Positions 50,796 to 60,831 are shown, numbered from the stretch's first letter. The stretch: DNA of 64,000 nt from an uncultured Desulfuromonadales bacterium (GCA_903868145.1 CAIPTY010000096.1:1-64000); one strand, 5' to 3'. Translations and numbers: made by a program. Notes: generated by a model not told the origin, from the letters alone.

Positions 50796-53700
50796 CTATT
50801 CCAGATTTACGAACAGCGATTCAAGGCGATTCAACGCATGACTCAATTGTTTGGTAAGTCCGAGGGCAAAGCGCGGGGATGTATCCATCAGCCTTCGCAA
50901 GGTTTCGGGATCGAAAGCCAGCAGATAGGCTCCACCCAGTACCGGTTCCACGTTAGCCGGAGAAGGCAGCTGATGCAGCAGCAGATCCTTGCCGACCAGT
51001 TCGCCGGGCGACATGACCCTCACTGTGCCGGTCCAGCCGTTGGTTGCGGTGCGGCTGACCTCCAGGTGTCCGTCTGCAAGCAGATAAATAAAGCGGGGTT
51101 CTTCTCCCTCATGAACGATTGCCTCTTCATCCACCATCCAGACCGGACGCGCCGCAAGGGTCAGCATTTCAAGTTCATCCCGCTGCAACAGTGAGAAAAT
51201 CGCCATGCCGAACAACTGTTCCCGTCGCACGGAAAGCGTGGACAACATAAGATGCCGCATGGTGCCGGGATCTGGAACCGGCCACACGAAACCGGCCTCC
51301 TCCAGGCAGCGATCGCTCTTTTCACTCAGGGTTACCAGCGGCGGCGTGATCGTGTCCGGATCCCTGTCCAGCCACCCCTGGTGCAGCATCAGTTTTTCAG
51401 CTGATTCCTTGAAAGGCTCAAGATCCATAAGTTCCAGCAGCCGATCCAGGAAATCCGGCAGTGGAAGCGTTGTGATTCTGAGGTCAAGGCCCCGCCTGCA
51501 AAGGAATGAAGACAGTTTCACTGAGTGCGGATTGGCCAGGTGAAATGTCTCGCTGGCGAGTGAAGCAATATCAAAGAGCGTTACAAATGCGCGTGCACAT
51601 TGATCTACGAAGGTGATGTTGCGTTCGTCGCCCTCGGTCGGCGCATAACCCAGTACGGCATATGCCTTGATCTGCTGGAAAAATCCATTCTCCTCCATGT
51701 TTTCCTGGAATGCGCCGGTCTCGGAATCAAAGGAAACATTCCCCACCCGGTAGATTCTGGCATCAATTCCTTCGGCGCGTTGTGCCGCAACTGCAAGCTC
51801 CGCTTCCAGCTTGGTGCGTACATAGACGTTGCCGGGTTTCTGTCCAATATCAATGGCATCGTCAGAGAAAAGTGCAAATTCACCTTCCGTAATACCCATG
51901 CCGGTAGATGTGGTGGATATGTAGTGGAAAGATGGCGACCGACCGCCCTCCTTTGCCAGTTTCAGCAGGTACTCGGTAGCGGTGACATTGCTGAGGTGAA
52001 AATCCTCATATACTCCGTAGTGGCGGACATTGGCAGCGCTGTGGACAATGCAGTCCACAGATTCTGCCAGTTCCGCATACTGCTCGTCCGGCACTCCAAG
52101 CAATTCTTTGGTGAGGTCGGCGCAGACCACCTGGAATCGCTTACCATTCTGGGGAACGTAATGGGGGCCAAAGTAAAATTCCAGCTTGGCGTACAGGCGG
52201 GACTCGGCATCCTGTTGATTCATCCCCCGCACCGGCAACACAAGGTTGCAGTCACGCTTCCGAAGCAGTTCCCGCAGCAGATAGGCTCCCAGATAGCCGG
52301 TGGAGCCGGTCAAGAGAATGGTAGACGCGGATCGGCGGTTGCGGAAATCCCGCCTGATGATCTCTGTGCATCTTTTTCGGTATGCAGTCAGTCTGTCCTG
52401 AAATTCCGCGTTGTCCGCCAGACGAGCCCGAGCCGCCAGCGTGGCAGGGAGGGAATCCTTCAGTCGGCTGATACGGAGCTTGTGGCTGTCAATCGCTGGA
52501 ACAAGCCGCATCGCCTGTTCGGCCGGGGTCGGCCAGGCAAAGATGTCGCTGATCCTGACTGCAAAATGTTTCTGAAGTTGTGCTACCAGGGCGATGGCTC
52601 GCAACGAATCTCCCCCGGCCTCAAAGAAGTTATCGAAAATGCTACCTCCCCACCCTTTTAGCACCATGTGCCAGGCGTTCGCCACAAGTTCCTCCGCCCG
52701 TGTGCGGGGCAGGACAATTTCGCCCGATGGCGCTGAAAAGACCGGATCAGGCAGGGCATGTCGATCAACCTTGCCGTTACGGGTTACCGGAAGCGCCGGA
52801 AGATGAACAAAGGCAGCCGGAATCATGTATTCCGGCAGGGTTTTGGAGAGCATTGATTTAAGTTCATGTGCGGCGATTTCAGTTACAGCTTCATAGTAAG
52901 CGCACAGACATTTGCCCTCCTGGCCGTCGTCGCGAGCCAGAACGACACAGCGTCCGACGTCCGCAACTGCGGTGAGCGCATGTTCGATTTCGGACAATTC
53001 AATGCGGAAACCGCGAATCTTGACCTGAAAATCCACCCTTCCCAGAAAATCCAGATTGCCGTCCGCCAGCCATCGTCCCAGATCACCGGTGCGGTACAGG
53101 CGCTCTCCCGGCACGAACGGATCCGTCACGAAACGCTCTGCGGTCTGACGCTGATTATTTCGATAACCGCGAGCCAGCCCGGCACCTGCGATGCAGATTT
53201 CTCCCGGAATCCCCAGCGGTTGGGGCTTCAGATTGGAATCCAGGATGTAAATACGGGTATTATCGGCCGGCGAGCCGATGGGAACCTTGTCAAATTGCCG
53301 GTCAACGGTGATGGCACTGCAGGCAACCGTTGCCTCGCTGGGGCCGTACTCGTTGACCAGGCGGTAACGTGTTGGACGATAGGAGCGCAGGGCATCCCCC
53401 CCGACAACCAGACGTTTCAGGGAACGATTGTCCGTCATGGCCATGAACTGCTCGGCAAACTGTGTCGGGAAATGGGCGTGGGTAATCGCGTTGGCCTCAA
53501 AATAAGCCGAAAGTTCTGGCGGTGAAAGACGCAGCTCCTCCGGGATGATATGCAGAGACGCGCCGGAGACGAGGGGCGCCCATACCTGTGCCACGCAGGC
53601 GTCAAAACTGAACGAGGCGAATGCTGCGGAATTGTCTTCCGCTGTGAAGCCGTGCATGGAGGTATACCACCCCAGAAAATTGGTCAGGGCGCGATGCTCC

Positions 53701-56700
53701 ACCATGACCCCTTTAGGTTTGCCGGTGGAGCCGGAAGTGTAGATGATGTAGGCCAGGCTGGATTGAGACGGGTTTTTTATTGGTTCGTTCGAGGTTTCCG
53801 AAACCGCGCAGTTCTGGTCCAGCGCGATTTTTTCACCCTCGATATTCAGACTGTCGAGTACTGCACGGTTGCCAAGAATAACCGCCGGATCGGCATTTTC
53901 AAGAATATGGGTGATCCGTTCCGCAGGATAGGCCGGATCGACGGCGGTATACGCGCCTCCCGCCATGACCGTAGCCAGCATGCCAAGAACAACATTTTTG
54001 CTGCGGTCGGCCATGATGGCCACTATCCGGTCCGCCCCAACGCCTTTTTCGCGTAGAAGCCGCGCCAAGCGTTCAGCCTGCTGCTCCAGTTCTTTATATG
54101 TCAGACACCCATCCTCGGCCACCAACGCTGTCCGGTCGGGCTGTCGCGCCGCATGATGAAGGAAAGCATCCACTATGGTCGGCCACTCGGGAAGCGGCGT
54201 CGGGCGAGGATTGAAAGCCAGAAGCCGACTCAGTTCATCCGGTGTTGTCATGGTGATGTCACCCAGACAGCGCTGGGGATCAGCCGCCATCTCCCCTGCC
54301 AGCCGGAGGAAATGACCGGCCAGACGTTTGATGGTACTCTCGTCGAAGAGATCGGCGCGGTAGTCCAGTTTGAAGCGCAACGTTTCATCTGCCTCATCGG
54401 CGGCAAGGGTTATGTCAAACTTGCTTGTGCCGGTCTGGATCGGATAACGATCGTAGGAGAGCGTTCCGCCTTCACGGACCAGCTCCATGTTGCGCAGCAC
54501 AAAGTTGACATCAAAGAGCGGATGACGTCCTGCTCCGCGTCGCAGCCCCAGTTTTTCGTAAACACGCTCCATCGGGTAAATCTGGTTCTGGTGGACGCCC
54601 ATCATGGTTTCTTTCACGCGGGAGACATATTCCCTGACGGTCAAAGCGGGGTGCGGACAACTGCGCACCGGCAGCGTCACGACAAACATGCCGACCATAT
54701 CGTTGATTTCATCCATGGTTCGCCCGGCCAGAGATGTGCCGGTAATGACATCGGCCTGTCGGGTGTAGCGCGACACCAGCAGATGCAGAACGGAAAGCAG
54801 CACGATATGCAGGGTCGCCCCGCAGCGGGATGCCAGACTTGTGATGGCCAGTGCATTCTCACGTTCCATGACAAAGGTGCTGGTTGCTCCCAGGAAAGCC
54901 GTCGCCGTGCTGCGGGGGTGATCCAGAGGCAGCTCTGCCGGTTGCGGATCCTGCAGCATTTCTTCCCAGAAAAGAGCCAGTGGAGCCAGCTTCCCTTCCT
55001 GCTGCATGCGGGCGTACCAGGCGGCGTAGTCGCTAAAATGAAGGCGCGGGGCAGGAAGATTCGCTCCGCAATAGAGCGCATCAAGTTCCTTCAGAAGGAT
55101 CCCTACCGATACACCGTCGCAGACAATATGGTGGAAATCCAGGAGCAGATGAGTAATGCCGGCGGTGGTTTCAATCAGCAGTGCTCGCATCAGCGGCGGG
55201 CGCGACAGGTCAAACGAACGGACAAACTCTTGCGAGATCTGCCCGACTTCACAATCATCAACAAGCTGGAAGCGCCGTTCCAGTCGAATCCCTTCCTGGG
55301 GCGACTGTACGGGCACACCATCCTTGATGCCAAAGGAGCTTCGCAATGCTCCATGCCGTTCCAGCAACATCTGCAGTGCCTTGGCGAGACGCGCAGTATC
55401 GGGTGCTTCCCTGAAGGTAAGGCGCTGAGGAATGTTGTAGGTTACGTCGATGCCTCCCATACGGGAAAGCACGAACAATTGTGCCTGGGGAGGTGTCAAA
55501 GGATAATATTCCGCTGCTGGTGATGGTTCGATGCGCAGCTGTTCTTCTGCCGGTTGTCCTGCACGCTCGGCCATTTGCCGGATAGTCGGAATACCGAAAA
55601 AATCACGCATGGAGACCCGCACACCCAACTGTCGTTCCATGCGGGCGATCAGGAACGAGGCTTTCAGTGAATGGCCTCCGATACTGAAGAAATTATCGTC
55701 AATTCCGACTCGTGGCAGTTTGAGAATATCTGACCACAGCTCTGACAATTGCTGTTCAATGTCGTTTCTCGGCGCAACGTAAATTGTTTCCTCCATTGCT
55801 TCTGCTTCCGGGCGGGGCAGTGCGCGGCGATCGATCTTTCCGGAACCGGTCAGAGGAAAAGAGTCCAGCCTGATCACATATTGCGGCAGCATGTACTCCG
55901 GCAATGAGGTTCCCAGCTCTTTACGTAATACAGTGCTGTTCATTTCACGTCCGGAAACAAGATATGCGCATAATGAAACACGACCGTTCACCTCGCGTAT
56001 ATCCACCACGGCACACTGGCTGACATCCGGAATTTTGAGAATGGCAGTCTCGATCTCACCCGGTTCGATGCGGAAGCCGCGTATCTTCAACTGGCGGTCG
56101 ATTCGACCGAGATGTTCAAGATTGCCGTCCGGAAGCCAGCGCGCCAGATCTCCTGAACGATACATGCGCTCGCCCGGTTCAAAGGGGTTTTCGACAAATG
56201 CCGCAGCGGTCTTGTCCGGCAGGTTCCAGTAGCCACGGGCCAGATCCACACCGGCGATGCAAAGCTCACCCGGAGCCCCCACAGGCTGGGGATTATCGTA
56301 CTGGTCCACGATGTAGATACGGTAGTTGGCAAGCGGTTTGCCGATGGGGATATTAGTGTACTCGCGTTCCACAATGAATTGGGTGCAGTAGACTGATGTC
56401 TCGGTTGGACCGTAGGCATTAAATAGACGATAATTTCGTTTCTTGAAAAAACGCAGCTTCTCGCCAGCCACATCGAGGGTTACAAGTGAGCGGTTATCGA
56501 ACAGTTCCATGAACTGTTCCCCCAACTGAGTGGTAAAAAATGCACGGGTGATTCCGTTCTGCTCGTAGTAATCGTTGAGGGGAACCAGATTAAGCCTGAT
56601 CTCGTCGGGTATAATGTACAAGGCCGCCCCGACCGAAAGCGTAGGATAGATCTCATAGATTGAAACATCAAAACTGAAACTGCAGAATTTGGAGACCCGG

Positions 56701-58604
56701 TCGTCTGACGTAAGACGACGATCGCGAATCATGCCGTGAGTGAAGTTAACCAGAGCCCGATGCTCCAGCATGACACCTTTTGGATTTCCTGTGGAACCGG
56801 AGGTGTAGATCAGGCATGCGATGTGTTCCGGACCGCTTGAAGATGGAAGGTTTGTTCCGTCCGTTGTGGACTGATCCAGGTCATCCAGATTCACAACCTG
56901 CTGGGTATAGTTCATCTTGCCGGCGTAAAGCCCCTGAGTCACCAGCAGGCTGGCCCGGCTGTTTTCCAGCATATAGGAGATGCGGTCATCCGGGTATTGA
57001 GGATCGATGGGCGCATAGCCTGCTCCGGACTTCAGGACGCCCAGGGCGCCAATGATCATAGCCGGTGAACGGTCAACCAGCAGTCCCACAATGGTGTCCG
57101 GCTGCGCGCCACTCTCGCGCAGGAGCCGCGCCAGGCGGTTGGCGCGCTCGTTCAGTTCGGCATAGGTCAGTATCCTGTCGCGAAACACCAGCGCCGGCTT
57201 GTCCGGTGTCCGCCCCACCTGCTCCTCGAACAGGCCGTGCAGGGTTTTCCCCGGCGGGAAGACATGCTCGGTGGCATTGAACTCCACAAGAAGCTTGCGT
57301 TTTTCGGCTCCGGACAGCATGTTCAGGTGAGACAGCGGCTTTTCCGGGTGTCTCAGGGCGTCGTCAAGGATGCTGAAAAGATTGCCGGCCAGGGCATCGA
57401 TACGCTCCTCCGTAAATACGCTCGTCTGGTAATCCAGAAACAGTTCCACCGGCACGTCGTTTTTACCCTGACGGGCATGGGTGACATACATGGTCAGCGG
57501 ATCCATATGGGAGCGACGACACAGATATTCAAGCTGTGCGCCCCCCGCCAGCTCACTCCGCATGACCTGGGCGATCGTCACCTGAATCAGTTCCGCCGCC
57601 TGGCCGTCACGTTCGCGGATATTGTTGGCCAGCATGTCGAAGGGATAGCGTTCGTGCCCCCGTATCTCGGTCATCAGGCTTTTGATACCATCGAGCAATG
57701 CGGAGAAACTCTCTTCCATCGGTGTTTTCAGGCGGATCGGGATGGTGCTGACGAACATCCCGACAATATCGGCCATGCCGGGACAGTCGCGATTGAGAAA
57801 CGCGGTGCCGATAACCGCGTCCGGATTGCGGGTGGTACGGGCCAGCCAGACATAGAGGGCAGCCAGCACCAGGCGGTAGGGACTGGTCTTGCGCTCTTCG
57901 CAGAACTCGTATATACGGGCGGAGAGTTCAGGCGGTGCCAGGAACGACCTGCGACTGGAGGCCACCGAATCGTCCGCCTCATGCGGATAGAGCTCTACCT
58001 TTTCAGGGATGATTTCAAACTGCTTCAGCCAGAAGCTCCGGTCTTTTGCAGCCTGATCCGACGAGAGGTAATCATCTTCATATTTCAGATAGTCAAGGTA
58101 TGACGACCGTGTGACCACCGCAGACGCGTCAGCGCCCCCCCGAAGTTCCTCGTAGCGCTCCATCAGGCGTTTTATGGCGTTCAAAATACCACTGCCATCC
58201 ATGATGATGTGGTGCCCTTTGAGGATAATTCCCCAGCGACTGCCGGAGATGCGGCAGCAGACAAACCGGAACAATGGCGCATCCAGCGCCCAGAGCGGTT
58301 CCGTCACCCAGCGCCGGGCCCAGGCCTCATATCCGGTGTCGCCGCCGTCAGGCTTGACCGTTTCCAATGGAACCTCCGACAGACCGGCGACATACTGCCG
58401 GATCTCTCCATCCATCTCGGTAAATTGAAGTCTGAGCCCGTCGAACTCGCTCACGACAAGTGAGATCGCTCGCCGTAGAACATCGATATCAAGGGAACCA
58501 TTAACACGGACACCATACGGCACGTTCCATACCGGAGTACCCGGATTCATGGCCTGCACCAGGTAGATTCGCTGTTGAGGATGGGTAAGCGGGAAGGTTG
58601 TCAT
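50796..58604 (-). CDS. Two-module NRPS with terminal reductase and cNMP-binding-like domain
   Basis: 2602 residues. Domain order: condensation 1 (HHIIMDG, His131-Gly137), adenylation 1 (LIYTSGSTGNPKG near 597; NAYGPTETS near 727), carrier 1 (GGHSL, Ser979), condensation 2 (HHIVCDG, His1158-Gly1164), adenylation 2 (YIIYTSGSTGKPKG near 1618), carrier 2 (GGDSL, Ser2000), thioester reductase (GSTGYLG near 2096; Tyr2261 and Lys2265 in YVRTK), and a C-terminal cNMP-binding-like domain (about 2463-2595). All assembly-line active sites are intact. It should join two amino acids, with the leading condensation domain adding an acyl or other donor, and release the chain by NAD(P)H reduction. Start ATG with AAAGGAG, 14 bases after the exporter. 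The tail domain lacks expected phosphate-binding residues; see findings. Confidence 0.96.
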   Translation of the reverse strand: MTTFPLTHPQQRIYLVQAMNPGTPVWNVPYGVRVNGSLDIDVLRRAISLVVSEFDGLRLQFTEMDGEIRQYVAGLSEVPLETVKPDGGDTGYEAWARRWVTEPLWALDAPLFRFVCCRISGSRWGIILKGHHIIMDGSGILNAIKRLMERYEELRGGADASAVVTRSSYLDYLKYEDDYLSSDQAAKDRSFWLKQFEIIPEKVELYPHEADDSVASSRRSFLAPPELSARIYEFCEERKTSPYRLVLAALYVWLARTTRNPDAVIGTAFLNRDCPGMADIVGMFVSTIPIRLKTPMEESFSALLDGIKSLMTEIRGHERYPFDMLANNIRERDGQAAELIQVTIAQVMRSELAGGAQLEYLCRRSHMDPLTMYVTHARQGKNDVPVELFLDYQTSVFTEERIDALAGNLFSILDDALRHPEKPLSHLNMLSGAEKRKLLVEFNATEHVFPPGKTLHGLFEEQVGRTPDKPALVFRDRILTYAELNERANRLARLLRESGAQPDTIVGLLVDRSPAMIIGALGVLKSGAGYAPIDPQYPDDRISYMLENSRASLLVTQGLYAGKMNYTQQVVNLDDLDQSTTDGTNLPSSSGPEHIACLIYTSGSTGNPKGVMLEHRALVNFTHGMIRDRRLTSDDRVSKFCSFSFDVSIYEIYPTLSVGAALYIIPDEIRLNLVPLNDYYEQNGITRAFFTTQLGEQFMELFDNRSLVTLDVAGEKLRFFKKRNYRLFNAYGPTETSVYCTQFIVEREYTNIPIGKPLANYRIYIVDQYDNPQPVGAPGELCIAGVDLARGYWNLPDKTAAAFVENPFEPGERMYRSGDLARWLPDGNLEHLGRIDRQLKIRGFRIEPGEIETAILKIPDVSQCAVVDIREVNGRVSLCAYLVSGREMNSTVLRKELGTSLPEYMLPQYVIRLDSFPLTGSGKIDRRALPRPEAEAMEETIYVAPRNDIEQQLSELWSDILKLPRVGIDDNFFSIGGHSLKASFLIARMERQLGVRVSMRDFFGIPTIRQMAERAGQPAEEQLRIEPSPAAEYYPLTPPQAQLFVLSRMGGIDVTYNIPQRLTFREAPDTARLAKALQMLLERHGALRSSFGIKDGVPVQSPQEGIRLERRFQLVDDCEVGQISQEFVRSFDLSRPPLMRALLIETTAGITHLLLDFHHIVCDGVSVGILLKELDALYCGANLPAPRLHFSDYAAWYARMQQEGKLAPLALFWEEMLQDPQPAELPLDHPRSTATAFLGATSTFVMERENALAITSLASRCGATLHIVLLSVLHLLVSRYTRQADVITGTSLAGRTMDEINDMVGMFVVTLPVRSCPHPALTVREYVSRVKETMMGVHQNQIYPMERVYEKLGLRRGAGRHPLFDVNFVLRNMELVREGGTLSYDRYPIQTGTSKFDITLAADEADETLRFKLDYRADLFDESTIKRLAGHFLRLAGEMAADPQRCLGDITMTTPDELSRLLAFNPRPTPLPEWPTIVDAFLHHAARQPDRTALVAEDGCLTYKELEQQAERLARLLREKGVGADRIVAIMADRSKNVVLGMLATVMAGGAYTAVDPAYPAERITHILENADPAVILGNRAVLDSLNIEGEKIALDQNCAVSETSNEPIKNPSQSSLAYIIYTSGSTGKPKGVMVEHRALTNFLGWYTSMHGFTAEDNSAAFASFSFDACVAQVWAPLVSGASLHIIPEELRLSPPELSAYFEANAITHAHFPTQFAEQFMAMTDNRSLKRLVVGGDALRSYRPTRYRLVNEYGPSEATVACSAITVDRQFDKVPIGSPADNTRIYILDSNLKPQPLGIPGEICIAGAGLARGYRNNQRQTAERFVTDPFVPGERLYRTGDLGRWLADGNLDFLGRVDFQVKIRGFRIELSEIEHALTAVADVGRCVVLARDDGQEGKCLCAYYEAVTEIAAHELKSMLSKTLPEYMIPAAFVHLPALPVTRNGKVDRHALPDPVFSAPSGEIVLPRTRAEELVANAWHMVLKGWGGSIFDNFFEAGGDSLRAIALVAQLQKHFAVRISDIFAWPTPAEQAMRLVPAIDSHKLRISRLKDSLPATLAARARLADNAEFQDRLTAYRKRCTEIIRRDFRNRRSASTILLTGSTGYLGAYLLRELLRKRDCNLVLPVRGMNQQDAESRLYAKLEFYFGPHYVPQNGKRFQVVCADLTKELLGVPDEQYAELAESVDCIVHSAANVRHYGVYEDFHLSNVTATEYLLKLAKEGGRSPSFHYISTTSTGMGITEGEFALFSDDAIDIGQKPGNVYVRTKLEAELAVAAQRAEGIDARIYRVGNVSFDSETGAFQENMEENGFFQQIKAYAVLGYAPTEGDERNITFVDQCARAFVTLFDIASLASETFHLANPHSVKLSSFLCRRGLDLRITTLPLPDFLDRLLELMDLEPFKESAEKLMLHQGWLDRDPDTITPPLVTLSEKSDRCLEEAGFVWPVPDPGTMRHLMLSTLSVRREQLFGMAIFSLLQRDELEMLTLAARPVWMVDEEAIVHEGEEPRFIYLLADGHLEVSRTATNGWTGTVRVMSPGELVGKDLLLHQLPSPANVEPVLGGAYLLAFDPETLRRLMDTSPRFALGLTKQLSHALNRLESLFVNLE

Positions 58605-58618
58605 ATCATAAGTCTCCT

Positions 58619-60055
58619 TTATGCCGGTTTATCAGGATTTTTTCTGGCATCCGAGAGCAGGCTGGCGACCACCGCCAGCACGGCTATCAAAGCTCCGAAA
58701 ATTGCCGCCGTTTTAAAACCGGCGACAACATTTGTCACAACCGTTTCAGGTAAGCCCACAGGTCTGTTATTAAAAGGCCCGTTGTATAAGACGGCAAAGA
58801 TGCTGACTCCCAGAGCTGAACCCACGTTGGGAATCAGAGCCTTTGCTGCCGACAACATGCCCTCTTTTCCCTTTTCGGAAAAACTCATGATCATGGTCAA
58901 TACGGCAGTAACGTAGAGCGCTCGTCCAATTCCGAGCAGGACAAGGATTCCGAACATCCAGGGAAACGGGGAAGCACTGTCAAAACCGGTAATTCCGAAA
59001 GAGGCGCACGCCATACAAACGGCAGCGGCACTGCATACCATTTTCGGGCCGATGCGGTCGGAAAGATGGCCGGATAAGCGGCTGACGATAATCGAAATTC
59101 CGGGAGAGATCATCATCACAAGCCCCGCATTCTGAGGAGAGAGATGCCTGGCGAGAATCAGATAGAATGGCAGGACAAAGGTAAGTCCTCCAACCAGCAT
59201 CAGATAGAAAAAGTTACCGGCCATTGCGGCCGAAAGGTGGCGATTACGAAAGAGGGTCAAATCCAGCAGAGGTGAGGGGAATCGTCGTTCCTGCCTGAGA
59301 AACAACAGCATGAAGATAACTGCCAGCACAAACGCAGCAAGTACCTGTGGCGCTCCCCATCCGACATCCTCTCCCCGGTGCAGGGCATACAACAGCGCCG
59401 TCAGGAATGTGAAGCTGTAGATCGCCCCCGGCCAGTCAAGGGACGTGAGAGGTTCCGGTCTGCGACGTATGAAGGCAGCCCGCGCCAATGCCAGGGCAGT
59501 CAGACCGACAGGGATATTGATGAGAAAAATCCAGCGCCATCCCCAGTGCTGAAGAAGAAAGCCTCCTACCGGTGCACCAAAGGCCACAGCCACGCCCGCC
59601 AGAAGCCCGTTCAGGCTGTACGCCCGTCCCCTGCGGTCTGGCGGCACATAGTGAACCACAATAACCGATGATGTGGCGAACAGGAATGCCCCTCCCACAC
59701 CCTGCATGATCCGAAAAAGGGTCAGCCAGTTCAGGGTGGGTGCGAAAGCGCACAGGATTGAGGTTGCGATAAAGACCCAGAATCCCCAGCAGAGCACCCG
59801 TTCCGGGCTTTTGGCGTCTGAAAGTTTGCCCCCCACCAAGAGCAGGCCCGTCAGGGTCAGCATGTATCCCAGCACAATGGCCGAGATGCCCGTAGAATCG
59901 GTGCCGTACATTTTTGCAAGTGAAGGCAGTGCTATATTAACTATGCTGACATCCAGATTAGCCATGAACATGGCCATGGAACTCACCGCCATGGCCATGC
60001 GCATGCGGGCGGGATCCGTAAAAATTTCGTTCGTATCAGTTGACATTTGACTCAA
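58619..60055 (-). CDS. MFS exporter, DHA2 type, first gene of the NRPS cluster
   Basis: About 478 residues with 14 predicted helices. Signature blocks: VLGYMLTLTGLLLVGGKLSDAKSPERVL, RIMQGVGGAFLFATSS and GAPVGGFLLQHWGWRWIFLINIPVGL, which identify the EmrB/QacA group. Likely exports the NRPS product and gives self-protection. The start may be TTG 60055 (GAGG at suitable distance) or ATG 60046. It is preceded by a terminator of the ilvN transcript, so the cluster probably has its own promoter in 60056-60261, where I find no strong consensus. Confidence 0.92.
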   Translation of the reverse strand: MSQMSTDTNEIFTDPARMRMAMAVSSMAMFMANLDVSIVNIALPSLAKMYGTDSTGISAIVLGYMLTLTGLLLVGGKLSDAKSPERVLCWGFWVFIATSILCAFAPTLNWLTLFRIMQGVGGAFLFATSSVIVVHYVPPDRRGRAYSLNGLLAGVAVAFGAPVGGFLLQHWGWRWIFLINIPVGLTALALARAAFIRRRPEPLTSLDWPGAIYSFTFLTALLYALHRGEDVGWGAPQVLAAFVLAVIFMLLFLRQERRFPSPLLDLTLFRNRHLSAAMAGNFFYLMLVGGLTFVLPFYLILARHLSPQNAGLVMMISPGISIIVSRLSGHLSDRIGPKMVCSAAAVCMACASFGITGFDSASPFPWMFGILVLLGIGRALYVTAVLTMIMSFSEKGKEGMLSAAKALIPNVGSALGVSIFAVLYNGPFNNRPVGLPETVVTNVVAGFKTAAIFGALIAVLAVVASLLSDARKNPDKPA

Positions 60056-60261
60056 AATTCCGCCTCACGTTATTCAAAAGCAACAGTTCGATAGCGGATC
60101 AAGACATGTTTTTCAGAGGGCATACCTGGATGTTATCGGTGTGATAGATTCTGTTCCGGAGTGTATTACTGAAGTCAGATCGTTGTGAAAAGTGTGCATT
60201 TTGGAACCCGGCACCGATGTTATTTTATAACACCGAAACCGGATTGTTCAAGGCATTAAAC

Positions 60262-60298
60262 AAAAAAATACCGTCTGGACATGTCGCCCAGACGGTAA
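60262..60298 (-). terminator. Terminator after ilvN
   Basis: Minus-strand perfect 10-base arms TACCGTCTGG and CCAGACGGTA followed by seven T. It lies 28 bases past the ilvN stop and separates ilvDBN from the NRPS cluster. Confidence 0.9.
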
Positions 60299-60326
60299 CG
60301 GTACAGCCTGAAGTGGCAGATACGCC

Positions 60327-60818
60327 TTATCCCTTCCACCCCTTGGCGCCCCGACCGATGGAAACAGCGCCGGTACGGACGAGCTCCTTCAATCCCAGCG
60401 GACGGAGCAGGTCAAGAATGGCATCGATCTTCAATGGGTTACCGGTGGCCTCGATGGTGTAGGACTTGGGGGTGACATCAATGATCTTGGCACGAAAAAT
60501 ATCGACAATTCTCAGTACCTCGGCGCGGCTCTCATCCTCGGCCGTGACCTTGATCAGCGCCAGTTCCCGCTCGATGCCACTGCCATCGGTGAAGTCGATC
60601 ACCTTGATCACGTCGATCAGCTTGTTGAGCTGCTTGGTGATCTGCTCCAGAATCTGGTCGTCACCACGGGTGACAATGGTCATGCGCGACATGCCATCCT
60701 CGTTGGTGGGAGCCACCGAAAGGGAGTCGATATTGAAACCGCGCCCGGAAAAGAGCGATGCAATCCGCGACAGCACGCCGAATTCGTTTTCAACCAGAAC
60801 TGATATTGTATGTTGCAT
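60327..60818 (-). CDS. ilvN: Acetolactate synthase, small regulatory subunit
   Basis: 163 residues. N-terminal ACT domain HTISVLVENEFGVLSRIASLFSGRGFNIDSLSVAPT and the C-terminal IlvN domain (SRAEVLRIVDIFRAKIIDV, EATGNPLKIDAILDLLRP). Confers valine feedback on IlvB. Thirteen bases after ilvB. Followed by a strong terminator. Confidence 0.96.
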   Translation of the reverse strand: MQHTISVLVENEFGVLSRIASLFSGRGFNIDSLSVAPTNEDGMSRMTIVTRGDDQILEQITKQLNKLIDVIKVIDFTDGSGIERELALIKVTAEDESRAEVLRIVDIFRAKIIDVTPKSYTIEATGNPLKIDAILDLLRPLGLKELVRTGAVSIGRGAKGWKG

Positions 60819-60831
60819 GGCTTTCTTCTCC

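Noticed and set aside
51600-52661. Long plus-strand open frame inside the NRPS
   Set aside because: Antisense to the reductase domain; Cys/His/Gln-rich shadow composition and no motif. The same applies to 54153-55523 and 57237-58103.
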